From assembly GCF_029892425.1 (NCBI RefSeq), contig NZ_JARXWB010000002.1, forward strand, positions 248,001 to 312,000: 64,000 nucleotides of DNA. Direction: 5' to 3'. Every line of letters begins with the position of its first letter. Position 1 is the stretch's first letter. The translations under genes and the position numbers were made by a program. The notes under the pieces were generated by a model that saw only the letters and a program-made list of their open reading frames with translations, made no database searches and had not been told where the DNA came from. Origin of the DNA: Bradyrhizobium sp. BR13661. Lineage in GTDB: Bacteria > Pseudomonadota > Alphaproteobacteria > Rhizobiales > Xanthobacteraceae. This document shows, piece after piece, positions 28,156 to 37,322 of the stretch.

Positions 28156-29492
28156 CCTGAGACCGGTTCGTCCCTGAGCTCCCCGAGTGGAAGGCGGCAC
28201 CGCACATAGGTGCGTTCGTCTGCGCGCAGCAGTGACAGCGATCCGCTGAGCGCACGTACGCGCTCGTGCATGCCGGTCAGGCCGCGGCCGAAGACGTTGT
28301 CGGCGGGAAAGCCGGCGCCGTCATCGGAGACTTCCACCGTGAGCGCATCGCCTGATATCGCCGCCTCCACATGAGCTTCGCGCGCGGCGGCGTGGCGCAG
28401 CACGTTGGTCAGGGCCTCCTGGATCACGCGGTAGACGGTCTGCGCCAGCGGCCCGTCGATCCCGTTGAGTGCGGGATCGATCGTCGCGGTAAGGTCGATC
28501 TGCGGCGCCTGTCGGCGAAAGTTGCGAAGCAGCGTCTGCACGCTGGCTTCCAGCCCCAGTTCCTCGATATAGAGCGGCCGCAACCGGTCGAGGATGCGGC
28601 GATTGGTCTGCTGGAGCGCCTCGACGGATCGCATCAGCTCGTGCACAGAGTTGCCGAAATGTCCCATCTGCGGCGAGGCTTCGCTCAGCGCGATGGTGCC
28701 GGCGCGGATGCTGAACAGCAGCGGGCCGAGCTCGTCATGCAGCTCACGGGCCAGATCGCGCCGCTCATTGTCCTGGAGCGAGACCAGCCGGTGCAAGAGA
28801 TCGCGATTGTCCTGGCTCAATTGCGCGAGCGTCGCGGCCAGCGCATTGGCCTCCTCGCAGCCCTGCCGGATTTCAGGCGGCCCCGCGACCGGAATCGGCG
28901 TTGTATAATCGCCGCGCCGGATGCGGGTGAGGCCCGCGCCGAGATTTTCCAGGGGCCGCAGCGCGGATCCTGCAATGAGATAGGCGATCGTTCCGGTCAG
29001 CACCATCAGCACCGCGACGAGACTGGTCAGGGCCAGAAAGCCGATCCATTTTTCGAACACGTCGGCCGACAGATCCGGCACGAACACGATGTCGCCGACG
29101 CGCCTGCCGTCGATGATGACAGGAGATGCCGCGTCCATGTCCGGGAAGGCAATCAGGTCCACGAACCATCGCGGTACGCCATGCACATCCCGCAGACCGT
29201 CCCTGACGGACGGCGAGGGACCTGCTTCCACACGATGGAATTGGATATCAGAGGAGGTGCCCAAAGAACTGACAAAGGCGTCAAGCATCTTCCGCGGATT
29301 GTCTGACGCGCTCAGGGCGCTGTTGAGCGCGATAGCGACGGTCCGGCTCGATCGTCGAGCGGGCTCGTTCTCGTCGGCCAGTTGGCCGGCTGCGAAAATC
29401 TGGAGCAGCACGCCGGCCATGGCCAGCGCCGCGACAAAGCTCACGCCGAGTGGGAGGAATAACTGGGTTCTGAAAGACAGTCGTTGCCACAT
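28152..29492 (-). CDS. NarL-type membrane sensor histidine kinase
   Basis: The 446-residue kinase has membrane helices near residues 10-33 and 150-175 enclosing a periplasmic sensor of about 115 residues, then a HAMP linker. A HisKA_3 dimerisation helix follows with phospho-acceptor His252 in LARELHDELGPLL, and a C-terminal HATPase with DDGAGFP and GRGLTGMHERV. This UhpB/NarX-like class phosphorylates LuxR-type regulators. The divergent gene at 29580 encodes exactly such a regulator, so they are a probable pair. The signal is unknown. Confidence 0.9.
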   Translation of the reverse strand: MWQRLSFRTQLFLPLGVSFVAALAMAGVLLQIFAAGQLADENEPARRSSRTVAIALNSALSASDNPRKMLDAFVSSLGTSSDIQFHRVEAGPSPSVRDGLRDVHGVPRWFVDLIAFPDMDAASPVIIDGRRVGDIVFVPDLSADVFEKWIGFLALTSLVAVLMVLTGTIAYLIAGSALRPLENLGAGLTRIRRGDYTTPIPVAGPPEIRQGCEEANALAATLAQLSQDNRDLLHRLVSLQDNERRDLARELHDELGPLLFSIRAGTIALSEASPQMGHFGNSVHELMRSVEALQQTNRRILDRLRPLYIEELGLEASVQTLLRNFRRQAPQIDLTATIDPALNGIDGPLAQTVYRVIQEALTNVLRHAAAREAHVEAAISGDALTVEVSDDGAGFPADNVFGRGLTGMHERVRALSGSLSLLRADERTYVRCRLPLGELRDEPVSG

Positions 29493-29579
29493 TAGGTCAA
29501 TTCTAACGCGCCTTGGCAGGATTCTCTCTTTCCATTTGTTCCCGCCAGTCTATGAGTCCTCAAAACAAAAGAGTGCGCG

Positions 29580-30224
29580 ATGCAAGATATTGCCAAACTG
29601 GCGACCAAGGTCCTGATCGTCGACGACCACCCCGTTGTGCTGTCAGGTTGTCGCACCCTGTTTGCCTCCGATCATTCGATCCGCATCGACGAGGCGAGCG
29701 ACGCCAAATCCGGACACAAGGCCTATATCAGCAAGCGGCCGGACGTCACCGTCATCGACATCAGCCTGCCCGACGTCTCCGGCTTCGAGCTGATGCGCCG
29801 GATTCGCAAGGACGACCCGGACGCCAAGATCATCATGTTCAGCATGAATGACGATCCTGCTTTCGTGGTGCGGGCGGTCGAGCTCGGGGCACAGGGCTAT
29901 GTCTCCAAGGGCGACGATCCCCGCATCCTGCTCAAGGCCGTGCGCAAGGTCGTTGCAGGCGACAATTTCATCTCGCCCCATCTCGCCGAGGCCGTAACGT
30001 TCTCGGGCGCCGCGATCAAGGCCAATCCGGCCTCGCAAATGACGCCGCGAGAGCTCGAAATTCTCCGCCTGCTCGGGCGAGGCAACAAGATCGTCGAGGT
30101 CGCCGAGGCACTCGGCATCTCCTACAAGACCGTGGCCAATACAACCTCCCTGCTCAAGCAGAAGCTTGGCGCCAAGAACCATTCGGACCTGATCCGGATC
30201 GCGGTGGAAATCGGGATGAACTGA
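29580..30224 (+). CDS. LuxR/NarL-family response regulator
   Basis: The 214-residue protein has an N-terminal receiver (VLIVDDHPVV with Asp15/16; phospho-acceptor Asp60 in VTVIDISLPDV; conserved Lys in QGYVSKGDD). The C-terminal LuxR helix-turn-helix spans about residues 150-205 (LTPRELEILRLLGRGNK). It is divergent from the kinase at 28152-29492 with 87 bp between, and is its likely partner. A 15 bp perfect stem-loop follows its stop by nine bases. Confidence 0.92.
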   Translation: MQDIAKLATKVLIVDDHPVVLSGCRTLFASDHSIRIDEASDAKSGHKAYISKRPDVTVIDISLPDVSGFELMRRIRKDDPDAKIIMFSMNDDPAFVVRAVELGAQGYVSKGDDPRILLKAVRKVVAGDNFISPHLAEAVTFSGAAIKANPASQMTPRELEILRLLGRGNKIVEVAEALGISYKTVANTTSLLKQKLGAKNHSDLIRIAVEIGMN

Positions 30225-30233
30225 GCCGTCAGC

Positions 30234-30271
30234 GACCGAACCGGCTGCTCCAGGACGCAGCCGGTTCGGTC
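30234..30271 (+). terminator. Strong hairpin after response regulator
   Basis: A perfect 15 bp stem (30234-30248 with 30257-30271, loop TCCAGGAC) begins nine bases after the stop codon. There is no T tract after it, so it may protect the 3' end or act with Rho rather than serve as a classical intrinsic terminator. Confidence 0.55.
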
Positions 30272-30482
30272 AACGGATCGGCGCCGCCGCGTCCGGGCAA
30301 TGTGTGGACGAAGGCTGAACCCTCCGCCGACACAATCGGCCGGCGAAGCGTTCGTTCCCGGTTCGGCGCATAATTCGGGAAAAAGAAGCAATACCTGCGA
30401 TGTCTCGTGCGCTGCGGTCGCCGCCACGGCCAGGCCCTACCGGGAAAAACAGGAACATTTGGCGTCGCGCGCCGTTTTTCTT

Positions 30483-30511
30483 CTTGACGATTCCGTGACA
30501 GGTGACGATAG
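30483..30511 (+). promoter_or_regulatory. Candidate sigma-70 promoter for the small RNA
   Basis: CTTGAC (30483-30488), a 17 bp spacer and CGATAG (30506-30511) match the alphaproteobacterial CTTGAC-N17-CTATAT consensus at 10 of 12 positions. Transcription would begin near 30518. Confidence 0.5.
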
Positions 30512-30517
30512 CTCGAA

Positions 30518-30621
30518 GGAACGATTTTCGGGGCAGGCGTCCCAACGACGAAAACCGGGTCTGCACATATCAACGACAGACCTTCCAAGAGGGGGCTGCG
30601 GCATCGCCGCAGCCCTTTTTT
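30518..30621 (+). ncRNA. Candidate three-hairpin small RNA
   Basis: Three consecutive stem-loops follow the candidate promoter. The first pairs TTTTCG (30525-30530) with CGAAAA (30549-30554) and has an inner GGG/CCC. The second pairs GGTCTG (30558-30563) with CAGACC (30577-30582). The third is a perfect 10 bp intrinsic terminator (30593-30602 with 30606-30615) followed by six T. No open frame with a ribosome site fits. This is the architecture of trans-acting sRNAs. I cannot assign it to a known family; the 5' end is inferred from the promoter position. Confidence 0.6.
30593..30621 (+). terminator. Intrinsic terminator upstream of thrC
   Basis: GGGCTGCGGC-ATC-GCCGCAGCCC with TTTTTT directly after is the clearest intrinsic terminator in the window. 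There is no coding gene for about 370 bp before it, and thrC starts 127 bp after it, so it most likely ends a non-coding transcript. Confidence 0.85.
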
Positions 30622-30748
30622 GTGGGGCATGGTGCGGTCCCCCAAAACCCTCTATGGTGCCGGAAGCCTCTGGCTCAAGAACTAGGAACATCGTGAAATC
30701 AAAGGCTTACGGCCCGGATTCGGGAAGGGACAGCCTTTGGAGGGCAGT

Positions 30749-32167
30749 TTGACTCGTTATATCTCGACCCGGGGCGAGGCCCCCGAGCTTGGCTTCTGCG
30801 ACGTGATGCTGACCGGGCTTGCCCGCGACGGCGGCCTGTATGTGCCGGCCACCTGGCCTCAGCTGTCGACTGAGACCATCGCAGGCTTCTTCGGGCGCCC
30901 TTATTGGGAGGTCGCGGTCGACATCATCCGTCCGTTCGTCGGCGGTGAGATTTCGGACGCCGATCTCGGCCGTATGGCGAACGAGGCCTATGCCACCTTC
31001 CGTCATCCGGCCGTGGTGCCGCTGCGCCAGATGTCGCCGCATCAATTCGTGCTGGAGCTGTTCCACGGTCCGACGCTCGCGTTCAAGGACGTGGCGATGC
31101 AGTTGATCTCGCGGCTGATGGACCATGTGCTCGCCAAGCGCGGCCAGCGCACCACCATCGTGGTCGCGACGTCGGGCGACACCGGCGGCGCCGCGGTCGA
31201 GGCGTTCGCGGGGCTTGAGAATGTCGACCTCATCGTGCTGTTTCCGCACAAGCGCATCTCCGAGGTGCAGCAGCGCATGATGACGACGATGGGCGCGGCC
31301 AATGTGCATGCGCTCGCCATCGAGGGCACCTTCGACGACTGCCAGGCGCTGGTGAAGGCGATGTTCAACAACCATCGCTTCCGCGATGCGACCTCGCTGT
31401 CCGGCGTCAATTCCATCAACTGGGCGCGCATCGTCGCCCAGGTGGTCTACTATTTTACCTCCGCGGTTGCTGCCGGCGCGCCGGCGCGCGCGGTCGACTT
31501 CATCGTGCCGACAGGCAATTTCGGCGACATTTTTGCGGGCTACGTCGCCAAGCGCATGGGACTTCCAGTGCGCACCCTGCGAATTGCCGCCAACGTCAAC
31601 GACATCCTCGCCCGCACGCTCAAGACCGGCATCTACGAGGTGCGCGAGGTGCACGCGACCGCCTCTCCGTCGATGGATATCCAGATCTCGTCGAATTTCG
31701 AGCGGCTGCTGTTCGAAGCAAGCAAGCGCGATGCGCCCGCCGTGCGCCGGTTGATGGAGCAGCTGAAACAGTCGGGCCGCTTCGTGCTGCCGGATGCGAC
31801 GCTCGCCGCGATCCGCGAGGAGTTCGACGCCGGCCGCGCCGATGAGACCGAAACCGCCGCTGCGATCCGCGCCGCCTGGCGCGAGGCCGGCGAGCTGGTC
31901 GATCCGCACACCGCCGTGGCGCTTGCGGTTGCCGATCGCGACACCACCGACACGACCGTGCCCAACATCGTGCTCTCGACCGCGCATCCCGCCAAATTCC
32001 CTGATGCTGTGGAGGCCGCCTGTGGCCAGCGGCCGCTTCTGCCGGCCTGGCTCGACGGCCTCATGACCAAATCCGAACATATGAAGGTGATGAAGAACGA
32101 TCAGAGCGAGGTGGAGCGATTCGTGCTGTCGGTCAGCCGTGCCGCCAAACAGGGAGTTGCCGGATGA
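30749..32167 (+). CDS. thrC: Threonine synthase
   Basis: The 472-residue PLP enzyme converts O-phosphohomoserine to threonine. The N-terminal signature is TRYISTRGEAPELGF, the PLP lysine is near residue 113 in TLAFKDVAMQL, and the phosphate loop is TSGDTGGAAVEAF. The TTG at 30749 is chosen because GGAGGG lies 7 bp upstream and the protein then begins MTRYISTRG; a TTG 12 bp earlier lacks that. It is translationally coupled to the M16 peptidase by an ATGA overlap. Confidence 0.95.
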   Translation: MTRYISTRGEAPELGFCDVMLTGLARDGGLYVPATWPQLSTETIAGFFGRPYWEVAVDIIRPFVGGEISDADLGRMANEAYATFRHPAVVPLRQMSPHQFVLELFHGPTLAFKDVAMQLISRLMDHVLAKRGQRTTIVVATSGDTGGAAVEAFAGLENVDLIVLFPHKRISEVQQRMMTTMGAANVHALAIEGTFDDCQALVKAMFNNHRFRDATSLSGVNSINWARIVAQVVYYFTSAVAAGAPARAVDFIVPTGNFGDIFAGYVAKRMGLPVRTLRIAANVNDILARTLKTGIYEVREVHATASPSMDIQISSNFERLLFEASKRDAPAVRRLMEQLKQSGRFVLPDATLAAIREEFDAGRADETETAAAIRAAWREAGELVDPHTAVALAVADRDTTDTTVPNIVLSTAHPAKFPDAVEAACGQRPLLPAWLDGLMTKSEHMKVMKNDQSEVERFVLSVSRAAKQGVAG

Positions 32168-33453
32168 GCGTCGAGATCTCCAAGCTTGCCTCCGGCCTGA
32201 CCGTCGTCACCGACAACATGCCGCATCTGGAGACCGCCGCGCTCGGCGTCTGGGCCGGCGTCGGCGGCCGCGACGAGAAGCCGAACGAGCATGGCATCTC
32301 GCATCTTCTGGAACATATGGCGTTCAAGGGCACCACCGGGCGCTCCTCGCGCGAGATCGTGGAGGAGATCGAGGCGGTCGGCGGCGACCTCAATGCCGGC
32401 ACCTCGACCGAGACGACCTCCTATTATGCCCGCGTGATGAAGGCCGACGTGCCGCTGGCGCTCGACGTGCTCGCCGACATCCTGGCCAATCCCGCCTTCG
32501 AGCCCGACGAGCTCGAGCGCGAGAAGAACGTCATCGTGCAGGAGATCGGCGCGGCCCAGGACACGCCCGACGACGTCGTGTTCGAGCACCTCAACGAGCT
32601 CTGCTATCCCGACCAGCCGATGGGGCGTTCGCTGCTCGGTACCGCCAAGACGCTGAAAAGCTTCAATCGCGACTCGCTCCGCAGCTACCTCTCGACGCAT
32701 TACCGCGGGCCCGACATGGTGGTGGCGGCGGCGGGCGCCGTCGATCACCAGCAGGTGGTCGCCGAGGCCGAGAGGCGTTTTTCAAGTTTCGACGCCACGC
32801 CGGGGCCGAAGCCGCAGGCGGCCATGTTCGGCAAGGGCGGTGCCAAAGTCGTGCACCGCGAGCTCGAGCAGGCGCATCTGACGCTGGCGCTGGAGGGCGT
32901 GCCGCAGACCGATCTGTCGCTGTTCTCGCTCCAGGTCTTCACCAACATCCTCGGCGGCGGAATGTCGTCGCGCCTGTTCCAGGAGGTCCGCGAGAAGCGC
33001 GGCCTCTGCTATTCGATCTACTCCTTCCACGCGCCCTATACCGACACCGGCTTCTTCGGCCTCTATACCGGCACCGATCCCGCCGACGCGCCGGAAATGA
33101 TGGAAGTCGTGGTCGACATCATGAATGATTCGGTCGAGACCCTGACCGAGGCCGAGATCGCCCGCGCCAAGGCGCAGATGAAGGCGGGCCTGCTGATGGC
33201 GTTGGAGAGCTGCTCCTCGCGCGCAGAGCAACTGGCCCGGCACGTGCTAGCCTACGGACGGCCGCAGACGGTGCAGGAACTGGTGGCCCGGATCGACGCC
33301 GTCAGCGTCGAATCGACCCGCGATGCGGCGCGTGCGCTGCTTTCGCGCAGCCGCCCAGCGGTTGTCGCATTGGGCAGTGGCAGGGGTCTGGACACGGCGG
33401 TGTCTTTTGCGGAAGGATTGACCCGGGCACGCGCCAAAGCTCGGCTACACTAA
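32164..33453 (+). CDS. M16-family zinc peptidase (mitochondrial processing peptidase-like)
   Basis: The 429-residue protein carries the inverted zinc motif HLLEH at residues 47-51 (SHLLEHMAFKG) and the third ligand glutamate near residue 126 (NVIVQEIGAAQD), so it should be catalytically active. The C-terminal half (ILGGGMSSRLFQEVREKRGL) holds the R/Y substrate-binding region. It resembles the beta subunit of mitochondrial processing peptidase. The thrC-M16-GNAT order is, from memory, conserved in Rhizobiales. The in vivo substrate is unknown. Confidence 0.93.
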   Translation: MSVEISKLASGLTVVTDNMPHLETAALGVWAGVGGRDEKPNEHGISHLLEHMAFKGTTGRSSREIVEEIEAVGGDLNAGTSTETTSYYARVMKADVPLALDVLADILANPAFEPDELEREKNVIVQEIGAAQDTPDDVVFEHLNELCYPDQPMGRSLLGTAKTLKSFNRDSLRSYLSTHYRGPDMVVAAAGAVDHQQVVAEAERRFSSFDATPGPKPQAAMFGKGGAKVVHRELEQAHLTLALEGVPQTDLSLFSLQVFTNILGGGMSSRLFQEVREKRGLCYSIYSFHAPYTDTGFFGLYTGTDPADAPEMMEVVVDIMNDSVETLTEAEIARAKAQMKAGLLMALESCSSRAEQLARHVLAYGRPQTVQELVARIDAVSVESTRDAARALLSRSRPAVVALGSGRGLDTAVSFAEGLTRARAKARLH

Positions 33454-33503
33454 AGGCGCGGTTGCACGAGGAACCGCGCACGATCGCCCCGGGAAGCATC
33501 ACC

Positions 33504-34091
33504 ATGGCCCTGTTTCGCCTGCCATCCAGTGGACCTGCTGCTCTCGCCCCCCGCGGCAACGGCCTGTTGCTGCGCGCCCCGCAGATGTCGGACTTCCTGC
33601 AGTGGGCGCATTTGCGCGAGACCAGCCGCGATTATTTGACGCCGTGGGAGCCAATCTGGCCGTCGGACGATCTCACGCGTTCAGGCTTCCGCCGCCGCCT
33701 GCGCCGCTATTCCGAGGATATCGCCGCGGACCGCTCCTATCCCTTTCTGATCTTCCGCGAGCTCGACGGTGCCATGGTCGGCGGCATCACGCTCGCCAAT
33801 GTCCGGCGCGGCATCGTCCAGGCCGGCACCATCGGCTATTGGGTCGGCCAGCCGCATGCCCATCGCGGCTACATGACCGCGGCGCTGCGGGTGCTGCTGC
33901 CGACATTGTTCGGTGAGCTCAATCTGCATCGGGTCGAGGCCGCCTGCATCCCCACCAATTCGCCGTCGATCCGGGTGCTGGAGAAGTGCGGCTTCTCGCG
34001 CGAGGGGCTGGCGCGCCGCTATCTCTGCATCAACGGGGTCTGGCAGGACCATCTGCTGTTCGGCCTGCTGCACGAGGATTTCCGCGGCTGA
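33504..34091 (+). CDS. GNAT N-acetyltransferase (RimJ/RimL-like)
   Basis: The 195-residue protein has the RimJ/RimL-type GNAT fold: N-terminal LLLRAPQMSDFLQWAHLRE, the acetyl-CoA region YWVGQPHAHRGYMTAAL, and the C-terminal RVLEKCGFSREGLARRYL. It may acetylate protein N-termini or small molecules. The ATG at 33504 has GGGAAG upstream; a TTG 42 bp earlier was rejected. It follows the M16 peptidase by 50 bp and is probably cotranscribed with thrC. Confidence 0.88.
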   Translation: MALFRLPSSGPAALAPRGNGLLLRAPQMSDFLQWAHLRETSRDYLTPWEPIWPSDDLTRSGFRRRLRRYSEDIAADRSYPFLIFRELDGAMVGGITLANVRRGIVQAGTIGYWVGQPHAHRGYMTAALRVLLPTLFGELNLHRVEAACIPTNSPSIRVLEKCGFSREGLARRYLCINGVWQDHLLFGLLHEDFRG

Positions 34092-34236
34092 GCCGAGCTG
34101 GCGCGCACGCCGAACCCAACCTTTTCCTGCCTTGCCTTCCTGCCTTGCTTTCCCGCCTTGGGATCGCCGATTTTGGCGATATAACCCGCACCAGCCGGCG
34201 ATCAGCCGGGATGTTGTCCATGGAGTGGTGTCGTTC

Positions 34237-34884
34237 ATGAATGAGCTTCGATCATTGCGGAATGCGCTGCGGCGGGGCCCGGTGATCGCGCTGGCGCTGT
34301 CGGTGTCACTGGCGGCCGTCTCGCCGGTCGCGGCGCAATCGCTGACCGACCGCTTCAAGAGCCTGTTCGGCGGGAAATCCGACGAGCAGCCCAAGCCGGC
34401 GCCTGCGCCGGGCCAGCCGGCGGCTGATGACGAGCTCGAATGCCCGCAGGTCACGGTGCGCGCCGGCGCCTCCACCTATGGGGTCGGCGCGACGGGCAAG
34501 CCCGCCGTCGGCAACGACGTGCGTTTCCAGGCCTCGATCACCAAGATGGCGCGCGAATGCGCCCGCAATGGCGGCGAGATCACGGCGCGCATCGGCATCC
34601 AGGGCCGCGTCATCGCGGGCCCCGCCGGCGCGCCTCCCTCGGTCGAGGTCCCGCTGCGCATCGCGGTGGTGCAGGGCGGTGTCGGCGAGAAGGTGATCGC
34701 CTCGAAGGCCTACCGGACTACGGTTGATATGTCGCAAGGCGGCAGCGTGCCCTTTACCTTCGTCGCCGAGGATTTGCTCTATCCGGTGCCGACGGCCGCG
34801 GTCGCCGATTCCTACATCTTCTATGTCGGCTTCGACCCGCAGGCGCTCGCGCCCGAACCGAAGGCGCGCGGGAAGAAGAAGTAG
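34237..34884 (+). CDS. Conserved hypothetical secreted protein
   Basis: The 215-residue protein has a signal peptide (VIALALSVSLAAVSPVAAQ), a short proline/alanine linker (KPAPAPGQP) and a mature domain with DDELECPQVTVRAGASTYGV and regularly spaced hydrophobic strands, suggesting a beta-rich periplasmic or lipid-facing fold. I recognise no characterised family. It follows the GNAT gene by 145 bp and is followed by a long inverted repeat and the ATP-synthase terminator. The lysine-rich C-terminus (KARGKKK) is notable. Confidence 0.7.
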   Translation: MNELRSLRNALRRGPVIALALSVSLAAVSPVAAQSLTDRFKSLFGGKSDEQPKPAPAPGQPAADDELECPQVTVRAGASTYGVGATGKPAVGNDVRFQASITKMARECARNGGEITARIGIQGRVIAGPAGAPPSVEVPLRIAVVQGGVGEKVIASKAYRTTVDMSQGGSVPFTFVAEDLLYPVPTAAVADSYIFYVGFDPQALAPEPKARGKKK

Positions 34885-34904
34885 CGCTCGAATTTGCGAA
34901 GGCC

Positions 34905-34989
34905 GTCATGCCCGGGCTTGTCCCGGGCATCGACGTCTTGACCACGACCGGAAGAGAACGTGGATGGCCGGGACAAGCCCGGCCATGAC
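34905..34989. repeat. Inverted repeat between convergent genes
   Basis: Two 27 bp arms (34905-34931 and 34963-34989) are inverted copies with two mismatches; each arm is itself palindromic around GGGCTTGTCCCGG. The setting is the same as the repeats at 1879 and 16677: between converging transcription units. Confidence 0.8.
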
Positions 34990-35013
34990 GACGATGAGAT
35001 ATCCAGCCAAACA

Positions 35014-35045
35014 AAAAAAGCCGGCGCTGATAGCGCCGGCTTTTT
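35014..35045 (-). terminator. Bidirectional intrinsic terminator of the atp operon
   Basis: A 10 bp stem AGCCGGCGCT / AGCGCCGGCT is flanked by A-runs on one side and T-runs on the other, so it can work in both directions. It lies 21 bp past the atpF stop on the minus strand. Confidence 0.85.
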
Positions 35046-35066
35046 GATTGGTGAGGCTCTTGACCC

Positions 35067-35552
35067 TCAGTTCAGCTTCTGCCGAACCTCGGTGATGCCC
35101 TTGGCGAGCAAATCGTCGGCGACCTGGCCCTTGACCGACTGCGACAGGATCGTGGAGGCGGCCTGGACGGCGGCTTCTGCGGCTGCGGCGCGAACATCGG
35201 CCAGCGCCTGGGCCTCGGCGAGCGCAATCTTGCTCTCCGCGGTCTTGGTGCGGCGGGCGACGAAGTCTTCCATCTTCGCCTTGGCCTCGGTCGCGATGCG
35301 CTCGGCTTCGGACCTGGCGTTGGCGATGATGTCGGCGGCCTCGCGCTCGGCCGAGGCGCTGCGCGCCTTGTAGTCGGCCAGCACCTTGGCGGCTTCCTGC
35401 TTGAGGCGGGTCGCGTCGTCGAGTTCGGCCTTGATGCGCTCGGCGCGCTTGTCGAGCGCCGACATCGCCGACTTGAACACCCCGAGATAGCCGAACACGA
35501 CCATCAGGATCACGAAGGCGACGGCGACCCAGGTTTCAGGATCGAAGAACAT
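35067..35552 (-). CDS. atpF: F0F1 ATP synthase subunit b
   Basis: The 161-residue peripheral-stalk subunit has one N-terminal membrane helix ([17 protein letters not shown]) and a long charged coiled coil ([20 protein letters not shown]). It pairs with the b' subunit encoded 5 bp upstream, the split arrangement of photosynthetic and related alphaproteobacteria. It is the last gene of the F0 operon and is followed by a terminator. Confidence 0.95.
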   Translation of the reverse strand: MFFDPETWVAVAFVILMVVFGYLGVFKSAMSALDKRAERIKAELDDATRLKQEAAKVLADYKARSASAEREAADIIANARSEAERIATEAKAKMEDFVARRTKTAESKIALAEAQALADVRAAAAEAAVQAASTILSQSVKGQVADDLLAKGITEVRQKLN

Positions 35553-35557
35553 ATCGA

Positions 35558-36121
35558 CTAACCCTTCAAGGACGCATCAACGGCGGCATTGACCGACGCC
35601 GCATCCGGAACCACGCCGGTGAGCTGCTGCACGATGGTGCCTGCCGCATCGGCCGCGATGCCGCGGACGTTGCTCATGGCGGTCGTGCGTGTCGAGGCGA
35701 TGGTCTTCTCCGCCTCGGCGAGCTTGGCCGCCAGCTGCTCTTCCAGGGCCTTGCGCTCGGCATCGGCCTGCGCATTGGCCTTGTCGCGGGATTCGTTGCC
35801 GATCGCCTGCGCCCGCGAGCGCGCCGAAGCGAGCTCGCTCTCATAGGCCTTCAGCGCCGCCTCGGACTGGTCCTTCAGCGTCTGCGCTTCGGCCAGATCA
35901 CCCTCGATCTTGTTCTGACGCGCCTCGATCGCACCGCCGACCTTCGGCAGAGCGAGCTTGGACACGATCACATAAAGCACGACGAAGAAGATCGCGAGCG
36001 ACACCAGCTGCGAAGCAAAGGTGCTGCTCTCGAACGGTGGAAAGCCACCACCGTGACCGCCTTCGGCCTCGGTGTGGGCGCCCGCCGCCGGACTTTTCGC
36101 CCCGCCATGACTCTCGGCCAT
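35558..36121 (-). CDS. atpG: F0F1 ATP synthase subunit b'
   Basis: The 187-residue protein has a Gly/Ala-rich N-terminal extension ([19 protein letters not shown]), a membrane helix ([19 protein letters not shown]) and a long amphipathic coil ([20 protein letters not shown]), matching the b' form of the peripheral stalk. It is 59 bp downstream of atpE and 5 bp from atpF. The symbol atpG is used in Bradyrhizobium annotation for b' and can be confused with gamma; atpF' or atpX are alternatives. Confidence 0.93.
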   Translation of the reverse strand: MAESHGGAKSPAAGAHTEAEGGHGGGFPPFESSTFASQLVSLAIFFVVLYVIVSKLALPKVGGAIEARQNKIEGDLAEAQTLKDQSEAALKAYESELASARSRAQAIGNESRDKANAQADAERKALEEQLAAKLAEAEKTIASTRTTAMSNVRGIAADAAGTIVQQLTGVVPDAASVNAAVDASLKG

Positions 36122-36180
36122 GGAGTACTCCCGTTGCTGTCACGCGCCGCTTCGGATGAAGCGGCGCGAAAGGGCGTTCC

Positions 36181-36408
36181 TTAGAAAACGAACAGCAGAA
36201 GCAGCGCGATCAGCAGCGAGAAGATGCCGAGCGCTTCGGTCACGGCGAAGCCGAAGATCAAATTGCCGAACTGGCCCTGAGCGGCCGAGGGGTTGCGGAC
36301 GGCTGCGGCGAGATAGTTGCCGAAGATCACGCCCACGCCGACGCCCGCGCCGCCCATGCCGATGCATGCGATGCCCGCGCCGATAAGTTTTGCTGCTGCC
36401 GGATCCAT
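36181..36408 (-). CDS. atpE: F0F1 ATP synthase subunit c
   Basis: The 75-residue proteolipid is a two-helix hairpin. The polar loop RNP is at 38-40 and the proton-carrying carboxylate is Glu58 ([10 protein letters not shown]). No Na+-binding Gln/Ser signature is evident, so it is H+-coupled. It forms the rotor ring of F0. It lies between atpB and the b' gene, with a purine-rich AAGGAGT ribosome site upstream fitting its high required expression. Confidence 0.96.
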   Translation of the reverse strand: MDPAAAKLIGAGIACIGMGGAGVGVGVIFGNYLAAAVRNPSAAQGQFGNLIFGFAVTEALGIFSLLIALLLLFVF

Positions 36409-36461
36409 TTTAGACTCCTTGGAAGAAAGATTGGGTTTTGGGTGGAAATTCCCCGGACCGC

Positions 36462-37211
36462 TTAGTGTCCCGGATGAATGGCGTCGTTGAGGTAGATGCA
36501 GGTCAGGATCGCAAACACATAGGCTTGCAGGAACGCGACCAGAATTTCGAGCGCGTACAGCGCGACCGTGAGCGCCAGCGGCAGCACGCCGCCGACCCAG
36601 CCGATGGCGCCGAGCGAGAAGCCGAGCATGGCGACGAAGCCCGCGAACACCTTCAGCGCGATGTGGCCGGCCAGCATGTTGGCGAACAGACGAATGCTGT
36701 GCGAGACCGGCCGCAGGAAGAACGACAGGATCTCGATGAACATGACCAGCGGCAGGATGTAGCCCGGGACGCCGTGGGGAACGAAAATCGAGAAGAACTT
36801 CAGGCCGTTCTTGGCGACGCCGTAGATCAGCACGGTGAAGAAGACCAGCAGCGCCAGTCCGACGGTGACGATCAAATGGCTCGAGATCGTGAAGGTATAG
36901 GGGATGATGCCGACCAGGTTCGAGACGCAGATGAACATGAACAGCGAGAAGATCAGCGGGAAGAACTTCATGCCCTCCACGCCGGCGGTCGAACGGATGG
37001 TCGAGGCGACGAATTCGTAGGAAATCTCGGCGACCGACTGCAGGCGGCCCGGAACCAGCTGCGCGCCGCTGGCCAGCATCAGGAGCGAGATGATCGCCAC
37101 GGCCACCAGCATGTAGAGCGACGAATTGGTGAAGGCGATCGTTTGATGGCCGATATGGCCGATCGTGAAGAGAGGCTCGATGTTGAACTGGTGGATCGGA
37201 TCGATTTTCAT
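36462..37211 (-). CDS. atpB: F0F1 ATP synthase subunit a
   Basis: The 249-residue membrane subunit forms the proton half-channels. The essential arginine lies in [17 protein letters not shown], and the C-terminal helix has [17 protein letters not shown]. The ATG at 37211 ([15 protein letters not shown]) is used; a longer frame of 23 Arg/Pro/Gly-rich residues was rejected. It follows atpI by 111 bp; that spacer contains a 10 bp direct repeat (GGTCTGCCGG at 37228 and 37255) and GC-rich inverted pieces. Confidence 0.95.
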   Translation of the reverse strand: MKIDPIHQFNIEPLFTIGHIGHQTIAFTNSSLYMLVAVAIISLLMLASGAQLVPGRLQSVAEISYEFVASTIRSTAGVEGMKFFPLIFSLFMFICVSNLVGIIPYTFTISSHLIVTVGLALLVFFTVLIYGVAKNGLKFFSIFVPHGVPGYILPLVMFIEILSFFLRPVSHSIRLFANMLAGHIALKVFAGFVAMLGFSLGAIGWVGGVLPLALTVALYALEILVAFLQAYVFAILTCIYLNDAIHPGH

Positions 37212-37322
37212 CGGCGCGGCATCTCTTGGTCTGCCGGACGAGCCGGCGTGTCTCGGTCTGCCGGCCGGGCCGGCCCGCACCGGCGAAACCGGCGCGACAA
37301 TTCCTCTCCTGTCGGATTGGCC

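Noticed and set aside
30225-30621. Reading the terminator at 30593-30621 as the end of the response-regulator transcript
   Set aside because: It is about 370 bp past the stop, and a strong hairpin already follows that gene. A promoter-like pair lies closer, so a separate small RNA explains it better.
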